A stretch of DNA of 13,334 bases, from NCBI RefSeq assembly GCF_000972705.2, contig NZ_LATL02000210.1, positions 1 through 13,334 on the forward strand, written 5' to 3'. Below are positions 7,529 through 13,334 of this stretch, one piece after another (position 1 is the first letter of the stretch; every line of letters starts with the position of its first letter). The translations under genes and the position numbers were made by a program. The DNA is from Limnoraphis robusta CS-951 (GTDB lineage: Bacteria; Cyanobacteriota; Cyanobacteriia; Cyanobacteriales; Microcoleaceae). Below the pieces are notes generated by a model. That model saw only the letters and a list, made by a program, of their open reading frames with translations, ran no database searches and was not told the origin of the DNA.

Positions 7529-7536
7529 GCGATCGC
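7529..7536. repeat. HIP1 octamer GCGATCGC (one of at least eight)
   Basis: The highly iterated palindrome of many cyanobacterial genomes. I found it at 299, 703, 3429, 6815, 7529, 7988, 9107 and 11150 (start positions; the first two are copies in the tandem duplication). None was seen in the McrB-like gene or the right-hand repeats. It supports the cyanobacterial origin of the window. Confidence 0.9.
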
Positions 7537-7565
7537 TAATCAATTCTCTCCATGTAGTTCGTATT

Positions 7566-7580
7566 AAAATGTAACATTTT
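7566..7580. promoter_or_regulatory. Perfect 15-bp palindrome, operator candidate
   Basis: AAAATGT, a central A, and ACATTTT form a perfect 7+1+7 inverted repeat in the divergent intergenic region between the REC-kinase gene (leftward) and recQ (rightward). It lies about 90 bases upstream of recQ. It does not match the cyanobacterial LexA or NtcA patterns I know. AT-rich palindromes can arise by chance. Confidence 0.3.
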
Positions 7581-7670
7581 TCAGGTCAATGGATATTGTA
7601 GCGAGATTGAAGCGAAGGGGAACGCATTTTTCTAAAATAATAAAGAAGTCCATCTATCTCCTAAAAATCA

Positions 7671-9530
7671 ATGTCAGGGCTATCTGTATCCTCTTTCGCC
7701 CAGCCCCAATCTCTCGAACAGTCCCTCAAGCACTTTTTTGGTTATGACTCTTTCCGCCCGGGACAACGTGAAATCATCGAACAAGCCCTCCAGAAGCAAG
7801 ATTTGCTGATTGTCATGCCCACAGGAGGCGGAAAATCTCTCTGTTTTCAGTTACCCGCACTCCTCAAACCCGGGGTAACAGTCGTGGTGTCGCCCCTGAT
7901 TGCTTTGATGCAGGATCAAGTCATTGCCCTCGAGGATAATGGCATTGCCGCAACGTTTCTTAATAGTACCCTATTAGCCGAGGAAGTGCGATCGCGGGAA
8001 GCATCCATTCTCAAAGGTCGAATTAAACTGCTTTATGTTGCCCCTGAACGGGTTTTAGGCGAGCGATTTTTATCTTTTTTAGACCTAGTAAATACTCAAG
8101 TTGGGATCTCGGCTTTTGCCATTGATGAAGCCCATTGTGTTTCAGAATGGGGGCATGATTTTCGGCCGGAATATCGACAACTTCAACGGTTGCGACAGCG
8201 TTATCCTCAGATTCCGATGATGGCATTAACAGCTACAGCCACCCAAAGAGTTCGCCAGGATATTATTGAACAGCTTGCCTTAAAACAGCCTTCAATTCAT
8301 TTAGCGAGTTTTCTGCGTCCTAATCTATCTTATGAAGTGGTTCCGAAATCGACCCAAAGTTTTAACCAACTGGTGAAGATTATTCAGCAAGCAGATAGTT
8401 CAGGAATTGTGTATTGTCTGACTCGAAAACGGGTTGAATATTTAGCTTTTAAATTGCGAGACAAAGGAATATCTTGTTTACCCTATCATGGCGGATTACC
8501 CGATCAAGAACGTCAAGAAAATCAAACTCGTTTTATTCGAGATGATGTACAAGTGATGATCGCCACAATAGCTTTTGGAATGGGAATTAATAAACCCGAT
8601 GTTCGCTTTGTGGTTCATTATGATTTATCGCGAACTTTAGAAAGCTATTATCAAGAAGCTGGACGGGCTGGACGAGATAGTGATCCGGCTAAATGTATTC
8701 TGTTTTGGTCAGGAAGTGATATTAAAACAATCGAATATTTTATCGCTCAAAAACCTCAGCCCGACGAACAACGAATGAGTCGTCAGCAACTTCGACAAAT
8801 GATTGATTATGCGGAGTCAACCGAATGTCGAAATCGAATTATTTTAGGTTATTTTGGGGAGCCATTTCCGGGAGATTGTGGTCAATGTGATAATTGCCGC
8901 GAAAGTAAGCCCCTAGAAGATTGGACGATTGAGGCGATGAAGTTTTTGTCCTGTATCGCCCGATGTAAAGAAAAATACGGAATCAGCTATATTATTGATA
9001 TTCTACGAGGGTCGAAAAGTCAAAAAATTATTGAACGAGGACATGATAAACTCTCAACCTATGGGATCGGCAAAGATAAGACAGTTGATGAGTGGAAAGG
9101 CTTAGGGCGATCGCTAATTCATCAAGGGTTAGTTGACCGTACAATCGATGGTTATGGTATCTTGAAACTAAACTCCCTGAGTTGGGAAGTGATGCAGCGT
9201 CAGCGTCGAGTTGAAATTGCGATTCCTCAAAAGCGAAACTTAGACATTCAAACTCGTTCATTGGCGGCTGAAGTGGAAATGTTATTTGAACATTTGCGTC
9301 AACTTCGTAAAACAATTGCAGATGAACAATTTATTCCCCCTTATCTGGTTTTTCCGGATTCTACACTGAGATTAATGGCACAACAACGTCCGGTAACGCT
9401 TGAGGCTTTATTAGAGATTTCGGGCGTAGGAAATCATAAGTTGAGTCGCTACGGAGAACGATTTGTTAATACGATTCGCAACTATTGTGAAGAACAAGGT
9501 CTTTCTGTGGAAGCAGCACCTCCTCCATAA
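7671..9530 (+). CDS. recQ: ATP-dependent DNA helicase RecQ (ends at in-frame TAA)
   Basis: A 3'-5' DNA helicase of recombination and replication-fork repair, 619 residues. It has Walker A TGGGKS (51-56), DEAH (152-155), an aromatic-rich loop (EWGHDFRPEY, 159-168), motif VI QEAGRAGRD (328-336) and zinc-binding cysteines C386, C403, C406 and C409. An RQC winged helix (about 418-515) and an HRDC domain (about 530-605) follow, so the enzyme core is complete. It is close to the E. coli length, but related proteins in cyanobacteria and Bacteroidetes, as I recall, carry a further HTH domain. Here that domain lies in the same frame directly after the TAA at 9528-9530 (see 9537-9866), suggesting a nonsense split. 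No strong ribosome site precedes the ATG at 7671. The REC-kinase gene is divergent upstream. Confidence 0.95.
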   Translation: MSGLSVSSFAQPQSLEQSLKHFFGYDSFRPGQREIIEQALQKQDLLIVMPTGGGKSLCFQLPALLKPGVTVVVSPLIALMQDQVIALEDNGIAATFLNSTLLAEEVRSREASILKGRIKLLYVAPERVLGERFLSFLDLVNTQVGISAFAIDEAHCVSEWGHDFRPEYRQLQRLRQRYPQIPMMALTATATQRVRQDIIEQLALKQPSIHLASFLRPNLSYEVVPKSTQSFNQLVKIIQQADSSGIVYCLTRKRVEYLAFKLRDKGISCLPYHGGLPDQERQENQTRFIRDDVQVMIATIAFGMGINKPDVRFVVHYDLSRTLESYYQEAGRAGRDSDPAKCILFWSGSDIKTIEYFIAQKPQPDEQRMSRQQLRQMIDYAESTECRNRIILGYFGEPFPGDCGQCDNCRESKPLEDWTIEAMKFLSCIARCKEKYGISYIIDILRGSKSQKIIERGHDKLSTYGIGKDKTVDEWKGLGRSLIHQGLVDRTIDGYGILKLNSLSWEVMQRQRRVEIAIPQKRNLDIQTRSLAAEVEMLFEHLRQLRKTIADEQFIPPYLVFPDSTLRLMAQQRPVTLEALLEISGVGNHKLSRYGERFVNTIRNYCEEQGLSVEAAPPP

Positions 9531-9536
9531 AAATGT

Positions 9537-9866
9537 ATGATTCAAAATTACGGTTCATCAACAGATAGCCAAATGTATACTCTACAATTGCATCAGCAAG
9601 GGTTGAGTATTGAAGAGATCTCCCATCATCGGAATTTGTCGGCGAGTGCTGTGGTTGAGCATTTGCTCAAGTTAATTAGTATGAACCAAGCGGTTGATAT
9701 TAATCGTTTGGTTTCATTGGAACGCCAACAAATAATTATTCGTGCGATTGAAACTCTAGGAGATACAGGGCTTCAGATTATTTATGACTATTTAGCCGAG
9801 CAATATAGTTATGATGAAATTCGCTTAGTTAGAGCGGCTTGGCGACAGTATCGCATGGAGTTTTAG
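9537..9866 (+). CDS. Detached RecQ C-terminal helix-turn-helix domain (HTH_40-like)
   Basis: 109 residues resembling the HTH_40 domain found at the C-terminus of many RecQ proteins: LQLHQQGLSIEEISHHRNLS is the helix-turn-helix and SYDEIRLVRAAWRQ a typical end. It starts six bases after the recQ stop and in the same frame (offset 1866 bases, divisible by three), so replacing a single TAA codon would fuse them into about 731 codons. The ATG at 9537 lacks a ribosome site; a second ATG at 9533 is out of frame. The piece could be translated by reinitiation after recQ, by low-level readthrough, or not at all. The reading frame is otherwise intact, implying recent splitting or continuing use. Confidence 0.8.
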   Translation: MIQNYGSSTDSQMYTLQLHQQGLSIEEISHHRNLSASAVVEHLLKLISMNQAVDINRLVSLERQQIIIRAIETLGDTGLQIIYDYLAEQYSYDEIRLVRAAWRQYRMEF

Positions 9867-9920
9867 ATCCCTGAATTTGACGGAAATCTTGCTAAAAATG
9901 TCACCCGCTCTTTTTGGGAC

Positions 9921-9949
9921 TTGATTTGGCCTGCATTCCCCCATAGAAT
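9921..9949 (+). promoter_or_regulatory. Promoter candidate for the PRK-like gene
   Basis: TTGATT (9921-9926) and TAGAAT (9944-9949) are spaced by 17 bases, 32 bases ahead of the ATG at 9982. Good spacing and direction, and no other gene lies between. Confidence 0.5.
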
Positions 9950-9981
9950 GATCACAATAGGCTACCATTTGGCAAATAAAG

Positions 9982-10917
9982 ATGAGCCATCGTCCAATTA
10001 TTTTAGGTATTGTTGGGGATAGCGCGGCCGGAAAAACAACGCTAACGCGGGGAATTGCTCAAGTTGTCGGGCCAGAAAATGTGACGGTGATCTGTACAGA
10101 TGACTACCATCGCTATGATCGCCAACAACGCAAGGCTTTAGGAGTGACTGCACTGCATCCCGATGCGAACTATCTTGATATTATGCAGCAGCATTTGACT
10201 CTACTGCGAACCGGACAACCGATTCTCAAACCGATTTACAGTCATCATACCGGAACATTTGAAGCGCCTGAGTATGTTAAGCCCAGTCGTTTTGTGATTG
10301 TCGAAGGGTTACTCGGTTATTCGACTCGTGGCGCCCGTGACTGCTACGATGTTCGGGTGTATCTCGCCCCACCGGAGTCTCTGCGGACTCAGTGGAAAAT
10401 TAAGCGAGATACTATGAAGCGTAGCTACACCGAAGAAGAAGTGATCGCCGCCCTCCAACAACGGGAACCCGACTCAGAAGCGTTTATTCGTCCTCAACGC
10501 AAGTGGGCGGATGTGGTGGTTACATTTTATCCGGCGGAAAATGGCAATACCAACAGTTCAAATTTGAATGTGCGTTTGGTTTTGCGCCCCACTATTCCTC
10601 ATCCCAATTTTACAGAAATTCTTGATCAAAGCGCTCGCTATCCGCTCTCCGCAGTGCGTTTAGGATTGGATCGAGATATGGGTAAACCTGTGGATGTTTT
10701 GGAAGTTGATAGTCATGCAACGCTTGAACAGGTGAATGCGTTAGAGATGCTATTTTGTGATGAATTTCCACACTTAAAAGATTTTTGTAGTGTGGGAAAT
10801 CAAGAACTGGGTAAACTCACCGGAACAACGGGAGAAATTCTACAAAGTTATCCGTTAGCCATTACCCAATTATTGATTGCGTATCACATGATTAAGGCAA
10901 CTAAAATCGTTCAGTAA
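9982..10917 (+). CDS. Phosphoribulokinase/uridine-kinase family protein, divergent
   Basis: A 311-residue P-loop kinase of the phosphoribulokinase (PRK) family. The P-loop is GDSAAGKTT (12-20), the catalytic DDYH segment is ICTDDYH (37-43), and EGLLGY (108-113) replaces the usual EGLHP. Canonical cyanobacterial Calvin-cycle PRK is about 330 residues and reads GDSGCGKST, where the P-loop Cys pairs with the Cys in ICLDDYH to switch the enzyme off in the dark. Here the P-loop position is Ala16, while Cys38 is kept, so that disulfide cannot form. I therefore read this as a paralogue, perhaps with a different substrate, not the Calvin-cycle enzyme. It has its own promoter candidate and converges with the small membrane-protein gene, overlapping it by 17 bases. 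Its substrate cannot be told from sequence. Confidence 0.82.
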   Translation: MSHRPIILGIVGDSAAGKTTLTRGIAQVVGPENVTVICTDDYHRYDRQQRKALGVTALHPDANYLDIMQQHLTLLRTGQPILKPIYSHHTGTFEAPEYVKPSRFVIVEGLLGYSTRGARDCYDVRVYLAPPESLRTQWKIKRDTMKRSYTEEEVIAALQQREPDSEAFIRPQRKWADVVVTFYPAENGNTNSSNLNVRLVLRPTIPHPNFTEILDQSARYPLSAVRLGLDRDMGKPVDVLEVDSHATLEQVNALEMLFCDEFPHLKDFCSVGNQELGKLTGTTGEILQSYPLAITQLLIAYHMIKATKIVQ

Positions 10918-11092
10918 ACCCAGAGTAGAGAAACTGCAAAACCTGCATCTGAGGTGAGATTACTAAAGGATCTTGAGGCGCTGGAATCATCTCACCTCGG
11001 AAGTCTAGCAGAGAGACTAACAGCAGATAAGCCAGGGCTAAAATCACAGAAATTGCACCTGTGAGATAGGCAACCAGTTTTGAGCGTTCCAT
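10901..11092 (-). CDS. Small single-TM membrane protein, conserved cyanobacterial type
   Basis: 63 residues with one hydrophobic span (about residues 8-30, LVAYLTGAISVILALAYLLL) followed by the polar segment FRGEMIPAPQ. I associate this pattern (YLTGAIS, LLDFRGEM.PAP) with short uncharacterised proteins found across cyanobacteria, which argues that it is a real gene. Its function is unknown. The stop (10901-10903) lies inside the 3' end of the PRK-like gene on the other strand, a 17-base tail-to-tail overlap. No ribosome site is evident at the ATG (11090-11092), but an extended -10 promoter candidate lies about 46 bases upstream. Confidence 0.75.
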   Translation of the reverse strand: MERSKLVAYLTGAISVILALAYLLLVSLLDFRGEMIPAPQDPLVISPQMQVLQFLYSGFTERF

Positions 11093-11138
11093 ATGGAATC
11101 AGAAAATATACTAACTTTTTTTGAATCAATCTGTGTAA

Positions 11139-11147
11139 ATTATAGCA
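11139..11147 (-). promoter_or_regulatory. Extended -10 promoter candidate for the small TM protein
   Basis: On the minus strand the sequence reads TGC then TATAAT, a consensus -10 hexamer with the TGN extension, 46 bases before the ATG at 11092. No good -35 box is present, and a HIP1 octamer (11150-11157) occupies the spacer. Confidence 0.4.
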
Positions 11148-11220
11148 TTGCGATCGCATTTTTAATAGACTCCTATCAACCTCTCTAATTCTGCTTTCTC
11201 GCTACGGTTTTGAAGGTACA

Positions 11221-11265
11221 ATGGTTAATCAGTTAACTGTTGAAGGAAGTATTCACAAGGATTGA
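11221..11265 (+). CDS. Possible 14-codon leader ORF before the McrB-like gene
   Basis: ATG at 11221 opens MVNQLTVEGSIHKD and stops with TGA at 11263-11265, one base before the ATG of the McrB-like gene at 11267. The tight spacing would allow translational coupling. It has no clear ribosome site, and a frame of this length is easily chance. It could also be a decayed N-terminus of an older gene. Confidence 0.2.
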   Translation: MVNQLTVEGSIHKD

Positions 11266-11266
11266 G

Positions 11267-12796
11267 ATGAAGATGAGTGAGAAACAGGAAGATTTTCTTT
11301 TCACTAAGGATATGTTTGAAGTTTTACCTAATGTTATGGTGCAGATAGACAATCGAGAGGATTATGAAGGTGAGGTTTTACTAGACTTATTACAAATAAA
11401 ATTTTTTGGAAATATTGCTTCAAATCTAAAAAATATTATGGAGATAATAGTCAATTATCTTAACAAAAATTTTGAAAAATTTCCAAATTTTAGAGTCCTT
11501 GATTGGAATTCAGGGATCACGATTAAATCCCATAAAAATGATGAAATTATTTCTGTTAATATTGGGGCTTATGGTAGCGAATACGATGATTTTTTATGCG
11601 TCTTTTTTGTTGTATTCACACCTAAAAAACTGCAAATAAAATCAAAAATTACCTATTTTGAAAACGTCGGTATAATAAGATCTTTAAAGGATGAAATAGA
11701 TCTTTTAGATTCCCGCTCTCCCGAAAGAATAATCAAAGAAAAATTTATCGAAAAACTAAACTCTATTGGAATTTATGATGATATTGATCCCGAGGTTTAT
11801 CATTCTGAAATTGAAATGAGTATTGAAGAAGCCTGTCGTATGTCAGTCGATGACTTTATATATTACTTGGATAAAACTTTTCAAAAAATGTTGCCTCTGA
11901 TGTTAATATATATGACCGACGATCCTATTCCTGGTATATGTAAATATCTCAATTTACAGCCTTTATACAGTCTCGTTGAATGTGCTGATAGTACAGGTTT
12001 TGAAGAAGAAGATCTCGAAAGATGGGTAAAAATAATTAAACGAAAAAAACAGGTAATATTTCAAGGGCCACCCGGAACAGGAAAAACATTCATCGCCAAA
12101 GAAATCGCTAAACATTTAATAGGAGGTGACGATGGTTTTTCTGAATTGGTTCAGTTTCATCCCGCCTATACCTACGAAGACTTTATGCAAGGAATTCGTC
12201 CTCAGACACAAGACGGACAGCTAACCTATTCAATGGTTCCGGGTCGATTTCTTGAGTTTTGTAAAAAAGCAGAATCCTGTAAAGGAACTTGTGTTCTAAT
12301 TATTGATGAAATTAATCGGGCGAATTTATCTCAAGTGTTTGGAGAGTTGATGTATTTGTTGGAATATCGAGATGAAAAAATATGTTTGGCGGGGAGTAAT
12401 GAACTGTTTGGAATTCCCTCAAATGTTTATATTATTGGAACCATGAACACTGCTGATCGGTCTATTGCTTTGGTTGACCATGCACTTCGTCGCCGCTTCT
12501 CTTTTATTACGCTTTCTCCCAATTATGACATACTGCGTCATTATCATAGCAGTTCTAGTTCTAGTGAATCTTTCATCAAAAAATTAATCGGTATTCTAAC
12601 AGATTTGAATCAAACAATTGATGACCCCCATCACGAACTGGGGATTTCCTTTTTCTTAGTTGATGACTTGGAAAATAACATTGAGGATATTTGGACGATG
12701 GAAATTGAACCCTATTTAGAAGAATATTTCTATGATCAGCAAAAAAAAATAAAGAATTTTCGCTGGTCTGAGATTGATAAAAAACTTTTTAACTAA
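11267..12796 (+). CDS. McrB-type AAA+ NTPase with unrecognised N-terminal domain
   Basis: 509 residues. The C-terminal half (about 245-509) is a McrB-family AAA+ motor: Walker A GPPGTGKT (267-274), FHPAYTYEDFMQGIRP (298-313), Walker B IIDEINRANLSQVFGEL (from 345), the McrB signature GTMNTADRSI (391-400) and ALRRRF (406-411). In McrBC the motor drives DNA translocation for cleavage of modified DNA by McrC, and the N-terminal domain reads the target. The N-terminal 240 residues here match nothing I recognise. The first 250 bases are very AT-rich (29 G/C in 11401-11520, against 28 in the 60 bases 10261-10320), which suggests transfer. I chose ATG 11267 because AAGG (11257-11260) lies six bases before it; a TTG at 11240 would add nine residues. 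No McrC follows within 538 bases. A defence role is inferred. Confidence 0.88.
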   Translation: MKMSEKQEDFLFTKDMFEVLPNVMVQIDNREDYEGEVLLDLLQIKFFGNIASNLKNIMEIIVNYLNKNFEKFPNFRVLDWNSGITIKSHKNDEIISVNIGAYGSEYDDFLCVFFVVFTPKKLQIKSKITYFENVGIIRSLKDEIDLLDSRSPERIIKEKFIEKLNSIGIYDDIDPEVYHSEIEMSIEEACRMSVDDFIYYLDKTFQKMLPLMLIYMTDDPIPGICKYLNLQPLYSLVECADSTGFEEEDLERWVKIIKRKKQVIFQGPPGTGKTFIAKEIAKHLIGGDDGFSELVQFHPAYTYEDFMQGIRPQTQDGQLTYSMVPGRFLEFCKKAESCKGTCVLIIDEINRANLSQVFGELMYLLEYRDEKICLAGSNELFGIPSNVYIIGTMNTADRSIALVDHALRRRFSFITLSPNYDILRHYHSSSSSSESFIKKLIGILTDLNQTIDDPHHELGISFFLVDDLENNIEDIWTMEIEPYLEEYFYDQQKKIKNFRWSEIDKKLFN

Positions 12797-12847
12797 CAAA
12801 ATTGTATGAAATACTTCAACGTTTGCTACTCATGTTTTTGGGTTTTT
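12797..12847. other. Spacer between the McrB-like gene and the repeats
   Basis: Fifty-one AT-rich bases after the stop at 12794-12796. An ATG at 12806 opens only 17 codons before running into a TAG inside the first repeat, so I see no start of an mcrC gene. No ribosome site was found. Confidence 0.5.
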
Positions 12848-13072
12848 GATCCCCCCTAGCCCCCCTTAAAAAGGGGGGAATAAGAAATCAAAAGCTTAAC
12901 AGTCTTGCTTGAAAAGGGGTAAATAAGCTTAAAATTCCCCGTTTTGATCCCCCCTAGCCCCCCTTAAAAAGGGGGGAATAAGAAATCAAAAGCTTAACAG
13001 TCTTGCTTGAAAAGGGGTAAATAAGCTTAAAATTCCCCGTTTTGATCCCCCCTAGCCCCCCTTGAAAAGGGG
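12848..13072. repeat. 98-bp tandem repeat, two full copies plus partial third
   Basis: Copies at 12848-12945 and 12946-13043 look identical; a third starts at 13044 and departs after about 29 bases with one change (TTGAAAA for TTAAAAA). Each unit opens with a strong hairpin (first copy 12860-12878: CCCCCCTT, AAA, AAGGGGGG). It continues with a roughly 70-base tail containing two AAGCTT sites and an AAAAGGGG...CCCCGTTTT pair. No reading frame is present. The first hairpin, 64 bases after the McrB-like stop, could stop transcription or stabilise the mRNA end, but no T-run follows it. Confidence 0.95.
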
Positions 13073-13075
13073 GGG

Positions 13076-13334
13076 ATTTAGGGGGATAAAGTCCCCCTTT
13101 TTAAGGGAAATTTAGGAGGATAAAGTCCCCCTTTTTAAGGGAAATTTAGGGGGATAAAGTCCCCCTTTTTAAGGGGGATTTAGGGGGATCTCTTTTTAAG
13201 GGAAATTTAGGGGGATAAAGTCCCCCTTTTTAAGGGAAATTTAGGAGGATAAAGTCCCCCTTTTTAAGGGGGATTTAGGGGGATCTCTTTTTAAGGGGGA
13301 TTTAGGGGGATCTCTTTTTAAGGGGGATTTAGGG
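13076..13334. repeat. 34/27-bp GC-rich hairpin tandem array reaching the window end
   Basis: Eight complete units and a ninth cut by the window edge. 34-base units lie at 13076, 13110, 13144, 13205 and 13239; 27-base units at 13178, 13273 and 13300; a partial unit starts at 13327. All begin ATTTAGGGGGAT (or ATTTAGGAGGAT) and end TTTTTAAGGG plus AA or GG. The short form lacks the inner AAAGTCCCCC segment. In the long form the CCCCC block can pair either back to GGGGGA (loop TAAAG) or forward to AAGGGGG (loop TTT). The core resembles GATCCCCCTAAATCCCCC-type repeats widespread in filamentous cyanobacteria. No gene is present. Confidence 0.95.

Noticed and set aside
9028..9315. 95-codon minus-strand frame opposite recQ
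   Set aside because: Antisense to the RQC/HRDC coding sequence, with no motif or ribosome site.
12806..12859. Start of an mcrC gene interrupted by the repeats
   Set aside because: Only 17 codons, no ribosome site, and no resemblance to a McrC N-terminus.
12860..12878. Intrinsic terminator of the McrB-like gene
   Set aside because: The hairpin is strong but is followed by AATAAG, not a T-run, and it recurs as part of a tandem repeat; termination is possible but not shown.
12848..13334. CRISPR array
   Set aside because: Repeats are directly abutting with no variable spacers, and units vary in length; this is a tandem array.
13076..13334. Telomere-like TTTAGGG repeats
   Set aside because: TTTAGGG occurs only as part of 27/34-base units in a bacterial gene context, so the likeness to plant telomeres is chance.

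Overview
The window looks like cyanobacterial DNA, most likely from a filamentous (Oscillatoriales- or Nostocales-like) genome. At least eight copies of the cyanobacterial octamer GCGATCGC (HIP1) are scattered through it. The gene set also fits: an SLH-domain outer-membrane porin, a PRK-family kinase, a GAF/HD-GYP protein, a small one-TM protein of a type I associate with cyanobacteria, and IS200/IS605 remnants. The GGGGGATTTAGGGGGATC-type repeats at the right edge are a familiar class in filamentous cyanobacterial genomes. The genus cannot be fixed from this sequence alone.

Left part (1-2650): a perfect 404-bp tandem duplication (6-409 and 410-813) carries an IS200/IS605-type right end plus the 3' third of a dsbA-like thiol-disulfide lipoprotein gene. 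The intact dsbA-like gene (minus) follows, then cysC (APS kinase, minus). Next comes a gene-poor stretch that ends in an internally deleted tnpB element, with a promoter-like sequence, a perfect palindrome at the presumed deletion junction and a zinc-finger/RuvC-III tail.

Middle (2648-9866): a GAF + HD-GYP c-di-GMP phosphodiesterase with a large insert inside the catalytic domain, an SLH/OprB iron-uptake-type porin, and a convergent REC-histidine kinase protein. RecQ helicase follows, with its usual C-terminal HTH domain cut off by one in-frame TAA and lying in the same frame immediately downstream.

Right part (9982-13334): a divergent phosphoribulokinase/uridine-kinase family protein that lacks the P-loop redox cysteine, a small membrane protein overlapping it tail to tail, and an AT-rich McrB-type AAA+ gene with an unrecognised N-terminal domain and no McrC in the visible downstream DNA. 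The window ends in two nested families of GC-rich, hairpin-forming tandem repeats (98-bp units, then 34/27-bp units).

The genes do not form one operon. Most are single units on alternating strands. The best leads are the split RecQ, the McrB-like gene abutting the repeat array, the divergent PRK, and the end-located repeats and duplication, which could also mark contig ends.
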